64,000 nt of DNA from Cymodocea nodosa (taxonomy: Eukaryota > Streptophyta > Magnoliopsida > Alismatales > Cymodoceaceae). Shown here in pieces: positions 1 through 12,134 of the stretch. Made by a program: the position numbers and the translations under genes. The DNA is taken from positions 5,091,501 through 5,155,500 of the forward strand of contig CM072339.1 in NCBI GenBank assembly GCA_036874045.1, read 5' to 3'. Within the stretch, counting starts at the first letter, position 1. Each line of letters begins with the position of its first letter. Under the pieces are notes generated by a model. It ran no database searches. It worked only from the letters and a program-made list of their open reading frames with translations, and had not been told where the DNA came from.

Positions 1-1048
1 AAAGAGAAAGAATGAAGAAAGGGAGGGAGAACCACGCTAACTACAAAAAGCGTTAGACATTCCTTGAGCTCCCACCAACACCACCATCCACCATCCATCA
101 AAGGTCTATGAGGATGCTTTTTAGATGTCAACTCGATTCCAAGCCAAACATGGTGACTGACAACCACTATGAAGAGTGATCACATCATAAGAAGAAAAAC
201 CATTTTTACTAAGCATTGATTTATCTCTCAAGAGATAGTAAAGTTTCTAGCCTTGGTTTTAGGTTGATGCTGCTATGCTGAATAGGAGATCAACTTACAA
301 AAGTCTAGGTTTGCAATCCAATATGGAGAGAAGCGTTTGATAGTAAGTGGTTAAGTTTTTAGTGGTGTAATTACATTGCATGTAGTGATAGAAGTTTTTT
401 TTACTATCAATAGAGAATTTTACCTTTCACCATTCACTCATCTAAAGGAATAGAAACAAAACAAAAACAAAACTCATTATCTATGTTTTATGCTTATTAA
501 ATCTTTGTTGTATCATTTGTGTTTGTATTGTAAATACTATTTAATGTTTATTAAATTTCAATTATAGAAAATCGTATTGTAGTACAAATCTCTAAAATCT
601 AGATTTAAGAATCTATTATTTGGATTTATTGAATGCTAGAATCGATAAATGATAGATGTAAAATGAATTAGCATTAAGAGCATAATTGAGGTTGATTGTA
701 ATATATAGAATCACCCAATGGATGGTCGTATTCTGTTGCAAACTACAATTTTAATTTAAAGTTACTTGAGAGCTTATTAAGTGAACATAACTCAATGTGG
801 TAAGTCCGTTGAGTTAACTATAAATTAACGGAGTGAGCATATTATGAATATACATTATATCTTGGCTATGAAAATTTATTAAGCAAAGTGATTTCGATAG
901 TTTTCTATAAGTTCGACCTATACTTGCACACTTATATAATAGATGTTGAGCACTTGTTAATTTAACAGATTGGATTTAATATCTTGTTCGTGAAAATTAC
1001 TTGTTACTTATAAAAGAATACACTTAAGGAAACAAGACACAAGGGTTT
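1..1048 (+). repeat. G1 (Athila-type) LTR, 3' portion, cut by window edge
   Basis: This is the later part of a Ty3/Athila-type LTR in plus orientation. It ends just before a tRNA-Asp primer site at 1051. The stretch 890-960 carries the block usual at the end of Athila/Tat LTRs, a tract resembling GACCTATACTTGCACAC and then a GAGCACTTG tract. The same block is present in the G1 LTRs at 25200-25280 and 31560-31640 on the other strand. Positions 100-460 match, with many substitutions, the inverse of 25790-26110. The 5' half of the LTR lies outside the window. The exact 3' end is uncertain by about 10 bases. Confidence 0.75.
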
Positions 1049-1050
1049 TT

Positions 1051-1069
1051 CTAGCATCGTTGCTAGGGA
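1051..1069 (+). other. Primer binding site, tRNA-Asp type (degenerate)
   Basis: CTAGCATCGTTGCTAGGGA resembles the complement of the 3' end of plant tRNA-Asp (TGGCGCCGTTGCCGGGGA), the primer used by Athila elements. It directly follows the LTR and precedes the gag remnant, so it sets the plus orientation of this fragment. Confidence 0.75.
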
Positions 1070-1128
1070 CCTAACAATCTATAAATTGTAGCATTTATTT
1101 GTTTTCATAGCTTTTTACCATTAAGAAT

Positions 1129-1716
1129 ATGGTGTATGCTTATACTTAAAGATTTATAAAGCTAGTAATTAGCATATGTGAATTCTACAATTTAGAAAGA
1201 CATGACATTACTAATTATTTAAAGTTAGATAATTGCAGATGACTAGATCAAATGAGTAACAGATGAATTATATCTAATATAGGACTGAGTATGAAACACC
1301 TATAGTTTACTAAACTAACAATCATTCTAGGACAAGTAATATGTCCAGAAAAGAAGAAATTTGGGATTGGTATGATAGACTTGAACGCAATTTAGAACAA
1401 AACTTAAACAAACTAGAAGAATATATGTATTATCAGCAAAAAGTCAACCAAGTTAATTATCAGGAAATTTATTCAAAACCTAAAATAGATATTGTATATG
1501 AAACTAAGAAAATGATAATGAAAATTGATCAAAAACTAAATGAAATTAGATTAGATAATATAAAAAGAAAGCTAAATACACTTGATGAACAAACAACTAA
1601 ATTAGAAGTCATGCAAGATCAATAAGTTAATATAAATGAATAGTTAGAAGTTGAGAATGTGCATCAAATACAAATTATGGAGATTGATAGAAAAATAAAC
1701 TCATATCTAAAAACCA
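1129..1716 (+). pseudogene. G1 Athila-type gag fragment (zinc knuckle to coiled region)
   Basis: The reading starts at an ATG 60 bases after the PBS and gives MVYAYT followed by a stop. It then continues with ISICEFYN, a decayed copy of the CCHC knuckle seen intact in G1a at 24977-24042. After several stops, an open stretch of 94 codons at 1341-1625 is rich in Glu, Lys and Asn and aligns along its length with G1a Gag (WDWYDRLERNLEQN against WDRYDRLECSLEQN). It is probably a coiled-coil segment. The second Cys of the knuckle is Tyr here. As in the other two G1 copies, no capsid (retrotrans_gag) domain lies between PBS and knuckle. The copy ends abruptly at the LTR that starts at 1719 and cannot make a working Gag. 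Confidence 0.75.
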
Positions 1717-1718
1717 TG

Positions 1719-3698
1719 TGTTTAAAAAAATAACCACAAGTGCATAGTGCAATTGTAATTTACTTTGGCAAGTACGGGTTGAATCCACAAGGATTTGGCT
1801 TCTACAAAATATTTCTAAGGTGCAAAAACAATAATAATTACAAGTGATTCAAAATTTATCAAAAATTCACTCATTGATGTACAAATTCCTCATTTTCATT
1901 CATAAAACACTAAATCACTACAACATAGAATCTCAAAATTTAGTTAGTTTCACACATATCTTCCTCTCAATATGTCAATGGTAAAATACATTAAAAATAC
2001 CATATTGAGTACTCATTAGATTAACTTTACAACCCCATTGATTTTGTCAAAAATTATGAAATAAGCAAGTGTCAGCAATGCTTTTTCTGCAGGTGCGCAA
2101 ACTGGCAACTAACATTCCCAAATTGCACATAGTTGCTAAAAATGGCATAAGATTTTCAAATCATCATGAAAGTCTGTAAAATCAATGCTTTGAAATTTAC
2201 TCGTTCATCTAATAGTGACAATTTACAGATGTCGATTTCATGCTATAGATAATAAGGAATCGAGTTCGGCACTAAAGCAAAAGTTAGGTAGAAAATGCTA
2301 GGATGCGCTAGATGCGACATCAACGAAATAAATTTGAAAACCTATACAAATTGATTGCAAAAATTCTAAAAACTATATTGGACTAAAGTACACTCGAATC
2401 TCTACAAAATAGAATCAAAAAATAAAGTAAAACATTACTAGATCATCGAGTTACAACCTAAACAAAATCGTCAAAATCACAGAATTCTAAACCGACAGGA
2501 TACAACCCCAAGTTAGCTTTGTTAGCTTACAAGCATTCACATATATACAAGATTCATCCAAAATATGAGAGAAACTTTAACATTAATAACAAAAATAACA
2601 TTACAACTACTGAAATGAAAGTTCTAAACTAATATTAATATATCAAAATATCACATTACAAATGCAAGACTAAAATCTAACCTAAATGCCAATGAAACTA
2701 CAAAATACATGTAAAAACCTAAAACTAAGATAACCAAATCATTCATGTCCATTATACCTTGAAGATCAGCAACTAATGGAGCTTAGATAGTGATGGAAGA
2801 GGAAGCCTAGTATACATGGCTGTCACCTCATGTAGAGCCACCAAAGGGGGGAGATCATCCAAGCACCACCAAGGTCCACCGTTGAGTATGCAACTTCTCC
2901 CAAAATCATCTACTAGCCTTGACGCAAGTTTGAAGGAACCAAACTCACCAAGGGAGCTTCCAAAAGAGGGGGAACATCCACCTTCTAGCAGCCAACAAAC
3001 TCCTCCAAGAAGTCCTAGTCATCCTCCTTCCACACTTGAGCCTAGCTTGGAGAAGGGAGAAGTCTTCTAGCCTTTTTCCTTGCTTAGAGAATATTGGAGG
3101 GGAGAGTTTTCTTGGCCTTGATCATTGTTGAGGATGTGAATGGCTGCTCCTAGGGCATGAAATGTTGAAATGGTGAAGAGAGGGGTGAAAAAGGAGAGAG
3201 GGTGTGCTTAAATAGGAGGTTAAGTGTTGGAGTTGATCACCAACACCTTTGATCCAAGGGCCACCATTTTTTCTCCTTTATTAACTTTTGTTTAACCTAC
3301 AAAACTCAATTGAGAACATTAAAACATTTAAGGAATAAAGTTAAATCAACTAAGATACATGAGTAACTAATAAAAGTTCAATATCATTACATTTCAAAAA
3401 TACCCATGTACTTTCTTCACCCTAATTAGCCTAAGTGTTAAAATGAAATTGTCCTAGTTAATAAAACTATATTAATAACATATGTAAGGCCAACCAAGAT
3501 ACAATTGTGTTTCCATGAAGTACAAAATTAAGATAGAGTCTCATTTATGCAATATATTTCCATTTAAGCACATGTTCAAATAGATAATAAAAAATGCATC
3601 AATAAATTAAATTTCACTTAAGCACATCTAAATATGGATCTTTAAAAGCATAAAATGCATCCATTAAGTATATGAAATATGCATAAATTATGACTACA
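1719..3698 (-). repeat. LTR of a second Tat/Athila-type gypsy element
   Basis: This is a ~1.98 kb LTR in minus orientation. Its plus-strand left edge begins TGTTTAAA and carries the Tat/Athila LTR-end block (CAAGTGCATAGTGC then GCAAGTACGGGTTGAATCC, 1735-1785). Its right edge, ...ACTACA at 3691-3698, is followed by a purine tract on the minus strand. It has no close match to the G1 LTRs outside the end block, so it is a different family. A polypurine tract lies on its right and no primer site on its left, so it reads as the 3' LTR of a minus-strand element whose body should lie to the right but is cut off at 3889. The proline/serine-rich open frame at 2816-3070 on plus has no family resemblance and I treat it as chance. 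Confidence 0.6.
3208..3217 (-). promoter_or_regulatory. Possible TATA box of the 1719-3698 LTR
   Basis: The minus strand reads CCTATTTAAG followed by a pyrimidine-rich run (cacaccctctctcc), the usual layout of a plant TATA box and start region. It sits inside the LTR at a position suitable for a U3/R boundary. No transcription data are available. Confidence 0.35.
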
Positions 3699-3889
3699 AA
3701 ACCCCCAAGCCTAAATTATGCTAGTCCCTAGCATAACTAGCTAGAAGTCCAAAAAATAACACAATTGATAATGCGACATACTTATTTAAAAACAAAAACT
3801 AGCTACTAAAAATAGAAACCCTAACTCACTTTTGTAGGAATCGCGACTACATTTAACTTATGCAACAAGCCGTTAAACCCCTAGGTCAC
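3699..3889 (-). mobile_element. 3' internal remnant with polypurine tract
   Basis: On the minus strand, AGGGACTAGCATAATTTAGG leads into CTTGGGGGT (3701-3709), directly beside the LTR edge at 3698. The GGGACTAGCA(A/T)AATTTA run before a G-rich tract recurs at 60281-60315, and this layout is typical of Tat/Athila 3' ends. The rest, up to 3889, is noncoding and ends where the G1 LTR begins. Confidence 0.6.
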
Positions 3890-4622
3890 TATTTAGAATG
3901 AAAAAGTGCATAATATTAATGGTTAATTGCATAATATTTAACTTATCATATGAAAATTAAGCCATTATGTTATAATTGCACTATTATATGTCTTAATGAA
4001 AGAATTTGCATAATTTAGGGAATTAGCGTTAATTAAGTATATTTTTGCACTGTTAGTGAGTTACAGGCTTTGTAATTTCTAAGTATCTGAATTATCTGTT
4101 ATTTCGGAGAGTTACATTTCATGTACTAGATGGTTATGTTTTAAATGCTTAAAGAATATTTTATTATTTCTTGGAGTGCATGTGTTGTAACTTTAATACA
4201 TAACTTAAGTGGATTTTTGGTAAGTTAGATGTTAACTATTCGAAATGCATTTGAGCATTAGATAGTTAGGTTTGCAAGTATTTGAAATACCTTTTTATCA
4301 TATAACTTACTGAGGGCATGTGTCGCAATCTGGAAACTTGACTTAAGTTATCTTTCGGAAGGTTAGGTGCTAACTATCTGAAATGCATGTGAGTTTCAAA
4401 TACTTATAGTTGTAGCTATCCAAAACATCTGAACTTGTTAAGTTATTTCTTTATTGCACGTATTTTATAATTAAATCAACGAAGTAAGTCCGTTGAGTTA
4501 CACTAACTCTATGGACTATTTATTTTCTAACATACCACTATAGTAATTGCAGAAATAGGAAATTCGAAGGAAAGCCATAATTGCATGTATCACATAGGAA
4601 TTAACTCATGGAATGAAGAAGA
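3890..4622 (+). repeat. G1 LTR, 5' (U3) portion, interrupted by C1 LTR A
   Basis: It starts TATTTAGAATG where the other G1 LTRs start TGTTTAGAATG, and follows them through the conserved GAAAAAGTGCATAATATTAA segment. Reading minus from 60280, 33729 and 26964 gives the same order of blocks. The last bases, 4560-4617, match the inverse of 59690-59755. The LTR then stops at C1 LTR A. Its continuation is not found after LTR C at 21108, which shows that 4623-21108 is not a simple insertion into it. Confidence 0.75.
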
Positions 4623-6323
4623 TGTAGGATCGAATGGCTACACAAGAGGGGGGGTGAATTGTGTTTTTCAATATTTTCAACAAATAATTGAAACTTCAAA
4701 ATTAAAAACAAGTAAGACACTATTTTAATCAAATCATTTTATTCAAGGTTTCAATTACAATATACAATTCAATTCTCCTCAGAAATTATAGATACAATTA
4801 TATAACGATACTAAGTTTCATCTAATCAATTTCATAACTACAAATAGAGAAAACTAATTTGTAGAATTTAGAACATTTCTCCTGTTTGAAATTTTTCTTC
4901 TTCTTCTGCAATTCTTTAGTAACAAATATCAGACTTTCTCTACTTCACTGAATTTGCTTCTATTTGAGAGCTTTTCCTTAGAGAGGTGTTTTTGATCCTT
5001 GAAAATATTTTCATTTGGTGTGTAGGGATAATTGATCAACAAGAATTCTATGCCTTTTATACTGTATTTTCATTTCATGCATATCCTCCACGTTTAATCA
5101 TTATCAGTTTTCCACTCTTCACATCTTCTCTTTTTCCCTCATCAAAATACACATGTTTTAACCCACGTTTTCCTTTCGAATTTTCTTTAAGCATCAATCT
5201 TGGATCTCTGAAAAATTTCCTGTAAAATAAACTTTCTCGTCCAAAATTTTCCATCAAGTGTAATAGCAAGTTGTTGTGTTAATGTTAACTAAATGAGTTA
5301 AATAAGTATATTTATAACTTAACGTATCTAACTCAACAAGTTCATCATGTGCCAAATCACGTGACAAGTACTGTAGCTAACTCAATGAACTAAGTCCATG
5401 GTGTTATGCTAACTCAATGAACTAGCTTCATGTCTTTTGGAAGGTTAAATGTTAACTCACTGAAAATAGTTTAAGTATCGGATAATTAAGTTTTCTGAGT
5501 ATCTGAAATATCTTTTTTTACCATAAAACTAGTGAGACACGTGTCGAGACCTAAAATCGTGACTTAAGTTATTTTTCGGAAGGTTAGATACTAACTCACC
5601 GAAAATAGTTTAAGTTTCGAATAGTTACGATTGTAAGTTTCTGAAAAACTCTTATTCACTAATCTAGTAATAAATAAATATTTTTACAATAAGGTATTTA
5701 CCATGTGCAATAATAATAACTTTAAGTTTATAACACTAACCTAATGCATTACCTTAGTGTTCAATATACCAACTCAACGCATTTAGTTATGTTAACGCAT
5801 TTAGTTATGTTAACTTAACGAGTTAAACATGTGCAACTCATGTGATACAATATAACATTCATAAACTTTAATTTCATTATGTGCATAATACTAACATAAC
5901 AAGTTCATCTCTTTATTTTAACCTTTTGTTCACTAACTTAATGAGTTCTCATATGACCTATTTTAACCTTTAAGCCTATAACTCAACGAGTTCTCACGTG
6001 ACCTTTTTACAAATAATGCACTAACTTAATGAGTTGTCTTAACGTGCACTATACATGATACAAGAAATATAACTTTAAAACATATCATGCTTTATAATAA
6101 AAACCACACGTTAACTTAAGGTTTAGTTAAATGAAAAGTTAGTATAACTTAACGACTAGTTATTTAACTTAGTATAATCTCAAATCCATTACAGACAAGT
6201 ATTTATATTAGTAAACTTTTTCTATATTAATTGATGTTCTTAATTTACTTTTACAAACAATAGTAATTGAGTAAATATGATTACATTCGTTTATCACACA
6301 TCATCAAAACAAAATACTCAACA
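4623..6323 (-). repeat. C1 LTR A (3' LTR of element 1)
   Basis: On the plus strand it runs from TGTAGGAT to CTCAACA, giving TG...CA ends on the minus strand. Length is 1701 bp. It belongs to the same sequence type as LTR B and LTR F: the segment 5400-5680 with GAAGGTTAGAT...CTCACCG dyads is present and the ~32-bp AACTCAACGAACCATCTCCG repeats seen in LTRs C and D are absent. It was joined to a G1 LTR at 4622. Confidence 0.9.
5053..5061 (-). promoter_or_regulatory. TATA box of C1 LTR A
   Basis: The minus strand reads TATAAAAGGCATAGAATTC. The TATAAAAGG core is found at the equivalent place in LTRs A, C, D and E, and with a one-base change downstream in B and F. It splits the LTR into ~1.26 kb of U3 and ~0.43 kb of R-U5. 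Confidence 0.6.
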
Positions 6324-6581
6324 ATCTCCCCTTTTTTATGATGACAAAACCATATTAATCAATTATAAATTATGTTTAACTCAACGAAGCACCTTCGTTG
6401 GGTTAAGTTTTAATTCAACAAATAATTTTGTTGACTTAATTTCATTTAGGCTTATTTCTGTTGTTTGTGTAAAAATCATCTTTCAGAAGTAAAACTTTTA
6501 GAAAAAAAAATTTCAACAACCACATAATCATCTCCGTTTTTTAATATATGCATTTAAACTCATAATTATCTCCCCCTTTTT
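6324..6581 (-). other. Three polypurine tracts of element 1
   Basis: The tract touching LTR A (6324-6337) reads on the minus strand as an A-run, GGGGAGAT, then the LTR. Related tracts occur at 6530-6542 (AAAACGGAGAT, mutated) and 6569-6581 (AAAAAGGGGGAGA). The first is the expected plus-strand primer site. Repeated internal tracts are a known Sirevirus trait. The stretch between them is AT-rich and noncoding. Confidence 0.6.
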
Positions 6582-6767
6582 GTCATTAATCAAAAAGATG
6601 ATTACATAGAATTAAAGTGAGAGACACATTTACAGCTAAACATTCTGTAAACATTAATAAGAATGAACATATTTACAGTAAAATGTATTGTTCAAATAGT
6701 CAAACAATAAATACAGACATTACATTTTGTATTTAGAATTCAAGTAAATAGACAAATGACAGTACAT

Positions 6768-9002
6768 TTATCTATTCCTCCTAATGATATCACTAATAGC
6801 ATTACAAATTTTATCTCCTAGATGTCTAAAATTATTTCTGATGACATCAACATTGCATCTAAGTTAAGAGATAGCTCGAGTTGCTGTTGTACTTGATCTG
6901 AATAGTTTTGTTGTTGTTGTTGTTGTTACATTTGCTGATGTTTTTGCAAATCTTTGACACTAAACGCCCTCATGCCTTTATTTTTAGAGGGCCAGTCAGA
7001 TAAGTTTAATTGGCTTGCAAGAATTTGACATATAGCATCACTAAAAAATAACTTTGAACTCATATGCTGTAGTTGATATATGAACACATCAAACCAATTA
7101 ATTTGAATTCTGTTCAGTATGCCATAAGTTGCATATAAATAACTTCTGCTTACTTCCAGATTATGTCCGACTCTTTGAAATAAATTTACATGCAGAATAT
7201 TTGCGATAAACCTAGCTTCCGCATTCAGATTTTCCATTAATCTCATTTCAGTATATACACCTGGAATCTGTGATAAAGACTAAATGTCCCATTCTAGTTG
7301 TCTAACAATGTCAAATCTATTTGTAACAACAACACCTTCGTTTTTTAATCCTAAAACTTCAAAAATCAACTCAAGAGATAAAGTAAACTCTTATTGAGAT
7401 ATTTGAGTTTTCAAAAGATTTTCATTCGTTACCAGATTGTTGTAAAAAGCTACAATAAGCTCTTTATATTACTTCCATTTTTTTTCAACTGGTAAGAATT
7501 GCATTAGGCCTTGAAACTCAAATAAATCTTTTATTTCTAGTAAATTTCTAAACTTTATTGGTCAAGCATGTAGAATTTGATATGAAATCAAACTATTGTA
7601 TTTCTGCAATGCTTCCTTAGACTTAAAATATATTGAATTACCTTAAATATTTATTGTTGTATACTTAGAAGGTGATATCTGAAGCATTGATTTAGAATTT
7701 AAGTCTCCTTTAGGAATCTCTTCTTCAAAATGAATGTCATTGTGCTCCTTTATCAAAATATTTTCTTGATGCTACTCAGGTAAGCTTGATTCTTCAGCTT
7801 CAACAGTGTGAGGAACATTTTCAATATCTGCTACATCCATAAGTTCAGTTTCTATAGAATGTTTAGAGTTCAAATTTTCCACAAATTCAACAACCGGTGT
7901 ATCTATCTATAATTCTTCATTTTCTTCAACAAATATTTCCATTTCAACATGCTGTGAATTCTCAAACTCTGGTTCTATAGATTCTAAAATAGGCTAATTA
8001 ATGTTAAGCTTTTCTAGAGTCTTGTCTTTTTCAATAGCTACTACTCTAGACAATCCAGCCTTTGAACTAGCTACTGCCTCAATATTTTCAAGCACATCTG
8101 CAATAACTTGTTCAATATCACCTACCTAATGCTCTAATTGTTCAATTTCCTTATCATCAAGGCTTGAAACTATAGGAAAACTTGAACTAATTAGTTGCTT
8201 TGATTTCTTATCAAGTTTTCTAGAAAAAGATAACAAAGTTTCATTATCATCTTCAATTTCAATGTGTTTTGATCTGATGACCTTGTCAAATGCAATGTAA
8301 GGCACAATGTCTAGACATACATTGTCCTTTGGAATTAAATCCTCATCTGATTTTTCTTTTTCAGCTAAAGTTGTTTCCATAGAAATAATTTCTTTTTGCT
8401 TCATTTTTCTTACTCTCTCTTGTACCAAGTCAGCTATTTTTCTTTTGTTATTGTTGTTTTCTTTTGAATCTGTTCTATAAAAGTTTTCTATTTCAATTCT
8501 TCAAAGGCACTTTCCATAGCTATTGCCTTTCGAATACCTTCAACTTTTCTCTGATAAATAGCAATATTTGTCTGTTTTTCCTTTGAAAATAAAGGAGTAG
8601 GTATTGCAGATTCATGTTCTTCTTCAAATGACTATAGTCGTGTTCCATTTATAGGTGTTTAAGGAATTCTACTTGATGAACTTACTCCTTTTTTTAGATA
8701 TTGAGCATATTATTCCAAAAATGCTAGTTCAGCACATTTCATACGATATTCTCTATCAAATTTACTTCTAATACCCATGTACTTTATACTTTCAACTATA
8801 TTTTGAAGTTCTTATCTAACTTCATTAAGTATTTCTTCAGAAAAGAAATAGTCACTATAGATTTTAGCTAACCTTTTGTCAACTTGAAAAATTTTCTTAA
8901 ACCATGTACGTGGAACTTCATCTTCATCTATTTCTTTGCCTTTTGCATTTCCTCTACCTCTTCCTTTCCTCTGCCACGCCCTTTGTAGAACTTTGAATAC
9001 AT
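6768..9002 (-). pseudogene. ORF3 of C1 element 1 (third ORF, env position)
   Basis: The start at 9002 gives MYSKFYKGRGRGK-like basic residues, matching element 3 (start 39839). The central third is acidic and rich in Ser/Glu. The C-terminal third (7246-6926) reads NLNAEARFIANILHVNLF and then YLYATYGILNRIQINW, which resembles the plant-specific domain annotated as 'putative plant transposon protein'. A CAA-rich tract (6905-6925) encodes a Gln run near the end, and the C-terminus matches SDI(I/L)RRNR in elements 2 and 3. It has many in-frame stops and two single-base deletions, one near 8970 and one near 6835, in opposite directions. I see no signal peptide or clear membrane helix, so calling it an envelope protein rests only on its position. 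Confidence 0.7.
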
Positions 9003-10599
9003 TGTCGTAGGTGGTTACAAGAACAAGTAGGAAAGATTTTTAGAAAGATGATATGAGATAACTTAAGTTCCCGTGTAATAAGTGTTTAAATAGGGTTTCA
9101 GTAGAATAACTTAACGAGTCTATTAGTCGGGTTTGGGTTTTAAATGAATATTGAATAAAGTTTATTCAATCAAGGTACTTGAAAAATTTAAGCATAACTC
9201 ATTGAGTTACCTAACCTAATGAGTAAAACGTTGTCTAGAGGTAGTTTTACACGTTATCTTACATAATATAACGTCTAATTAGTATACTTAACGAAACAAA
9301 ACAAGTTTCAGATGTTTTCAACTGAAAGCTTCCGAAAACAACATACAAGCTATAAGTAACTTATATAAAACATTATCTTGAGAACATTGTAAACTATTCT
9401 AATATTCTTTTAATGAACATAAAATAGTCTGTTTGTTTGTTAAAATTTTTCATCAAGATCTTAAGAGGACTAAACTAAGATTAACTAAGATTTATATTCT
9501 AAATGATATTAATCTGTTTTTAACATTGTAATTCCTCCCCCTACATATATACTTCAAATATATTCAATAACATACAAAATATACTTGTATAAAGTAGGTG
9601 TTACTTATAACTATACTTTAAATTTTCTTTTTAGAAATTTTTGTTATCCTAAATTCATTAAGAATGATTTCTAGAATCAACTCCAATTGTATATGAATCA
9701 AAACATAACTTTAAACTTAATATGATTAACACAAGGAGAATAAAAGAATGTATCTCAAATAAACATTTTCAAAAGTACTAATTTAGATTCAACAAATCAA
9801 CAGTCATATTGGTAGAAACAATATTCGATTCAAGGATATCTATAACTAATGAAACAACTTTTATCTTTTCAAAACAGTAAATATTGATAATTTTCTTTAA
9901 AAGTTAGTTTGAAAATCTTGAATCATATAAAAGCTTTCTAATGTACCTGTGTAATGTGCTTTCAGTCAACAATCTCAAGTCTAATCAAGACCTTAGATTG
10001 CCAGATTTAAAGAATCCTTTTTCAAAACAACAATCCTTACATACCTATTTGCTCAAGTACAAGAGGCTCATGATCAAACTAATCAATAAACTCTCAAAGG
10101 TTTTCACTTTGTAAGCACTTTTTATTTTAAGCACAATATATATGTATTTCATTAATATAGATGCAATAAAACACAAATCTCATACAATTTTTACATCTAT
10201 GATTTTACTGAAAATATGAATCAATTTCAATAAGCTCATACTTTTGATTAGTAGTTTAATATGATTTACATATAAATTATTCTACAAGTTTAATCAATCA
10301 AGTCAAACTCATTCTTAATCATATGCATTGTCATTGATCTAAAGAAAACACTTAATCAAAATTTCAGGGTTTTAGAGGAATTTAATGTTTTTCATTGACA
10401 TTTCCACTTAAAATTTTGAAAAACCATTAAACTTAACAAAATAAGTAAAATCAATAAGATACTACAATAAATTTATAGTAAATACATAGTATCTTAAATA
10501 GCAGTTTAGATATTACTTAGATATATATGATAAGTATATAATATCTATGAGGTAAACAACATCATAAACAATATTTATCTTTTGTGGAGTTTAAGCATT
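9003..10599 (-). other. Noncoding spacer between RNase H and ORF3, with internal polypurine tract
   Basis: About 1.6 kb without a credible frame lies between the pol stop at 10600 and the ORF3 start. It is colinear with 39840-41414 in element 3 and partly with 60390-61440, so it is a real family feature. At 9533-9543 the minus strand reads GTAGGGGGAGGA, an isolated purine tract also found at 40355-40365. Confidence 0.6.
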
Positions 10600-12134
10600 T
10601 TATACATCACATAGTCTACAAATACCTAAATTTAATCTTATGTTGCAGAATGTAGTTTCATCTAGAGGTTTTATAAATATATCAGCTAATTGATTTTTAC
10701 TAGACACAAATCTTAATTTAATTTTTCCTTTAATTATGTTATCTCTTAGAAAATGATGTCTAACCTCTATATACTTTGCTCTAGAACGTAATACATGATT
10801 TTTGGAAAGATTTATTGTAGAACTACTATCATAATAAATCTCAGTTGTATCATAAGATAATCCAAAATCTTCTAAAGTTTGCCTTACCCATAGAATCTGA
10901 GTGCAACACAATGCAGCAGCAACATATTCAGCTTCAATGGTTGAAAGTACTACATAGTTTTGCTTTTTACTAAACCACGAGACCAAATTATTTCCCAATA
11001 ATTAACATGTGCCACTACTACTCTTTCTATTAGATTTAGATCCTACGTAATCAATATCAGTATATCTTATAAGATCTATTGAACTATCCTTAGAATAATA
11101 TAGTTTGAAATTTCTAGTTCCTTGTATATATCTAAATATTCTTTTAACAGCAATTGAGTGTGATTCTTTAGGTTTAGATTGAAATCTAGCACAAGCACAC
11201 ATAGCAAACATAATATCATGTCTACTTTTGTATTTTCTTTGATCTATTGATTTTCCTATGTCATCAATATCTAACTTTGAAGAAGTACTCATAGGAGTTC
11301 CTCGAATCCTTGTATCATTAAAATTAAATTTCTTAAGCATTTCAACTACATATTTTTCTTGATTTAAAAATATACCTTTATCCATTTGCTTAATTTGAAG
11401 TCCTAGAAAGTATGAAAGTTCTCCTATCATACTCATTTCAAACTAACTAGTCATCTCTTTAGAAAATATTTTTATCAATTTATCAGAAGTTGCTCCAAAT
11501 ATTATATCATCCACATATATTCGAACAACAATATGATCTTTATCATCTTTCTTGATAAATAGAGTATGGTCTACTTTTCCCATGATATATCCTTATTCTA
11601 CAAGAAAAGTAAATAATCTTTCATACCACGATCTAGGTGTTTGCTTCAAACCATATAAGACTTTCTTTAGTTTATACACATAGTTAGGATTATTAATGTC
11701 TTCAAATCCAAGTCGTTGTTTCACATAAACTTTTTCATTAATTAAACCATTTAGAAATGCACTCTTTACATCCATTTGATATAGTTTAAAATCCATGTAG
11801 CAAGCATAGGCCAATAATATTCTAATACTTTCTAACCTAGCCATAAGAGCAAATGTTTCATCATAATCAACTCCTTCTTCCTATCTATACCCTTATGCAA
11901 CTAATTTAGCTTTGTTTCTTATAACCTGACTAGTCTCATTAGTTTTGTTTCTAAAGATCCACTTTGTACCTATTATGGACTAATTTTCTAATGGAGAAAC
12001 TAATTCCCAAACATCATTTCTCATGAATTGATTTAGTTCATCTTGCATTGCCACTATCCAATTTTCATCAGATAATGCTTCTTCTATATTCTTTGGTTCC
12101 ACCATAGAAACAAACATACACATACTATTTAAAT
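10600..12134 (-). pseudogene. C1 element 1 pol: reverse transcriptase and RNase H
   Basis: Copia-type RT reads VEPKNIEEALSDENW at the start, then KLYQMDVKSAFLNGLINEKV (catalytic Asp), LKKVLYGLKQTPRSWYERL, and IYVDDIIFG with the YVDD site near 11510. RNase H follows with GTC-LLGNNLVSWFSKKQ, LSTIEAEYVAAALCC and QLADIFIKPLDE, and ends RLCDV with a stop at 10600. Compared with element 3 it lacks about 13 residues near 11230, between the RT and RNase H modules. Several stops interrupt it, for example at 11437 and 10999. In a live element this would copy the RNA into DNA inside the particle. Confidence 0.85.

Noticed and set aside
1051..1069. PBS as part of a tRNA gene
   Set aside because: Only the complement of the tRNA 3' end is present, without a cloverleaf or internal promoter boxes; likewise at 25056, 15641, 19351, 46961 and 48906.
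2816..3070. 84-codon Pro/Ser-rich plus frame
   Set aside because: It lies inside an LTR, antisense to that LTR, with low-complexity content and no motif.
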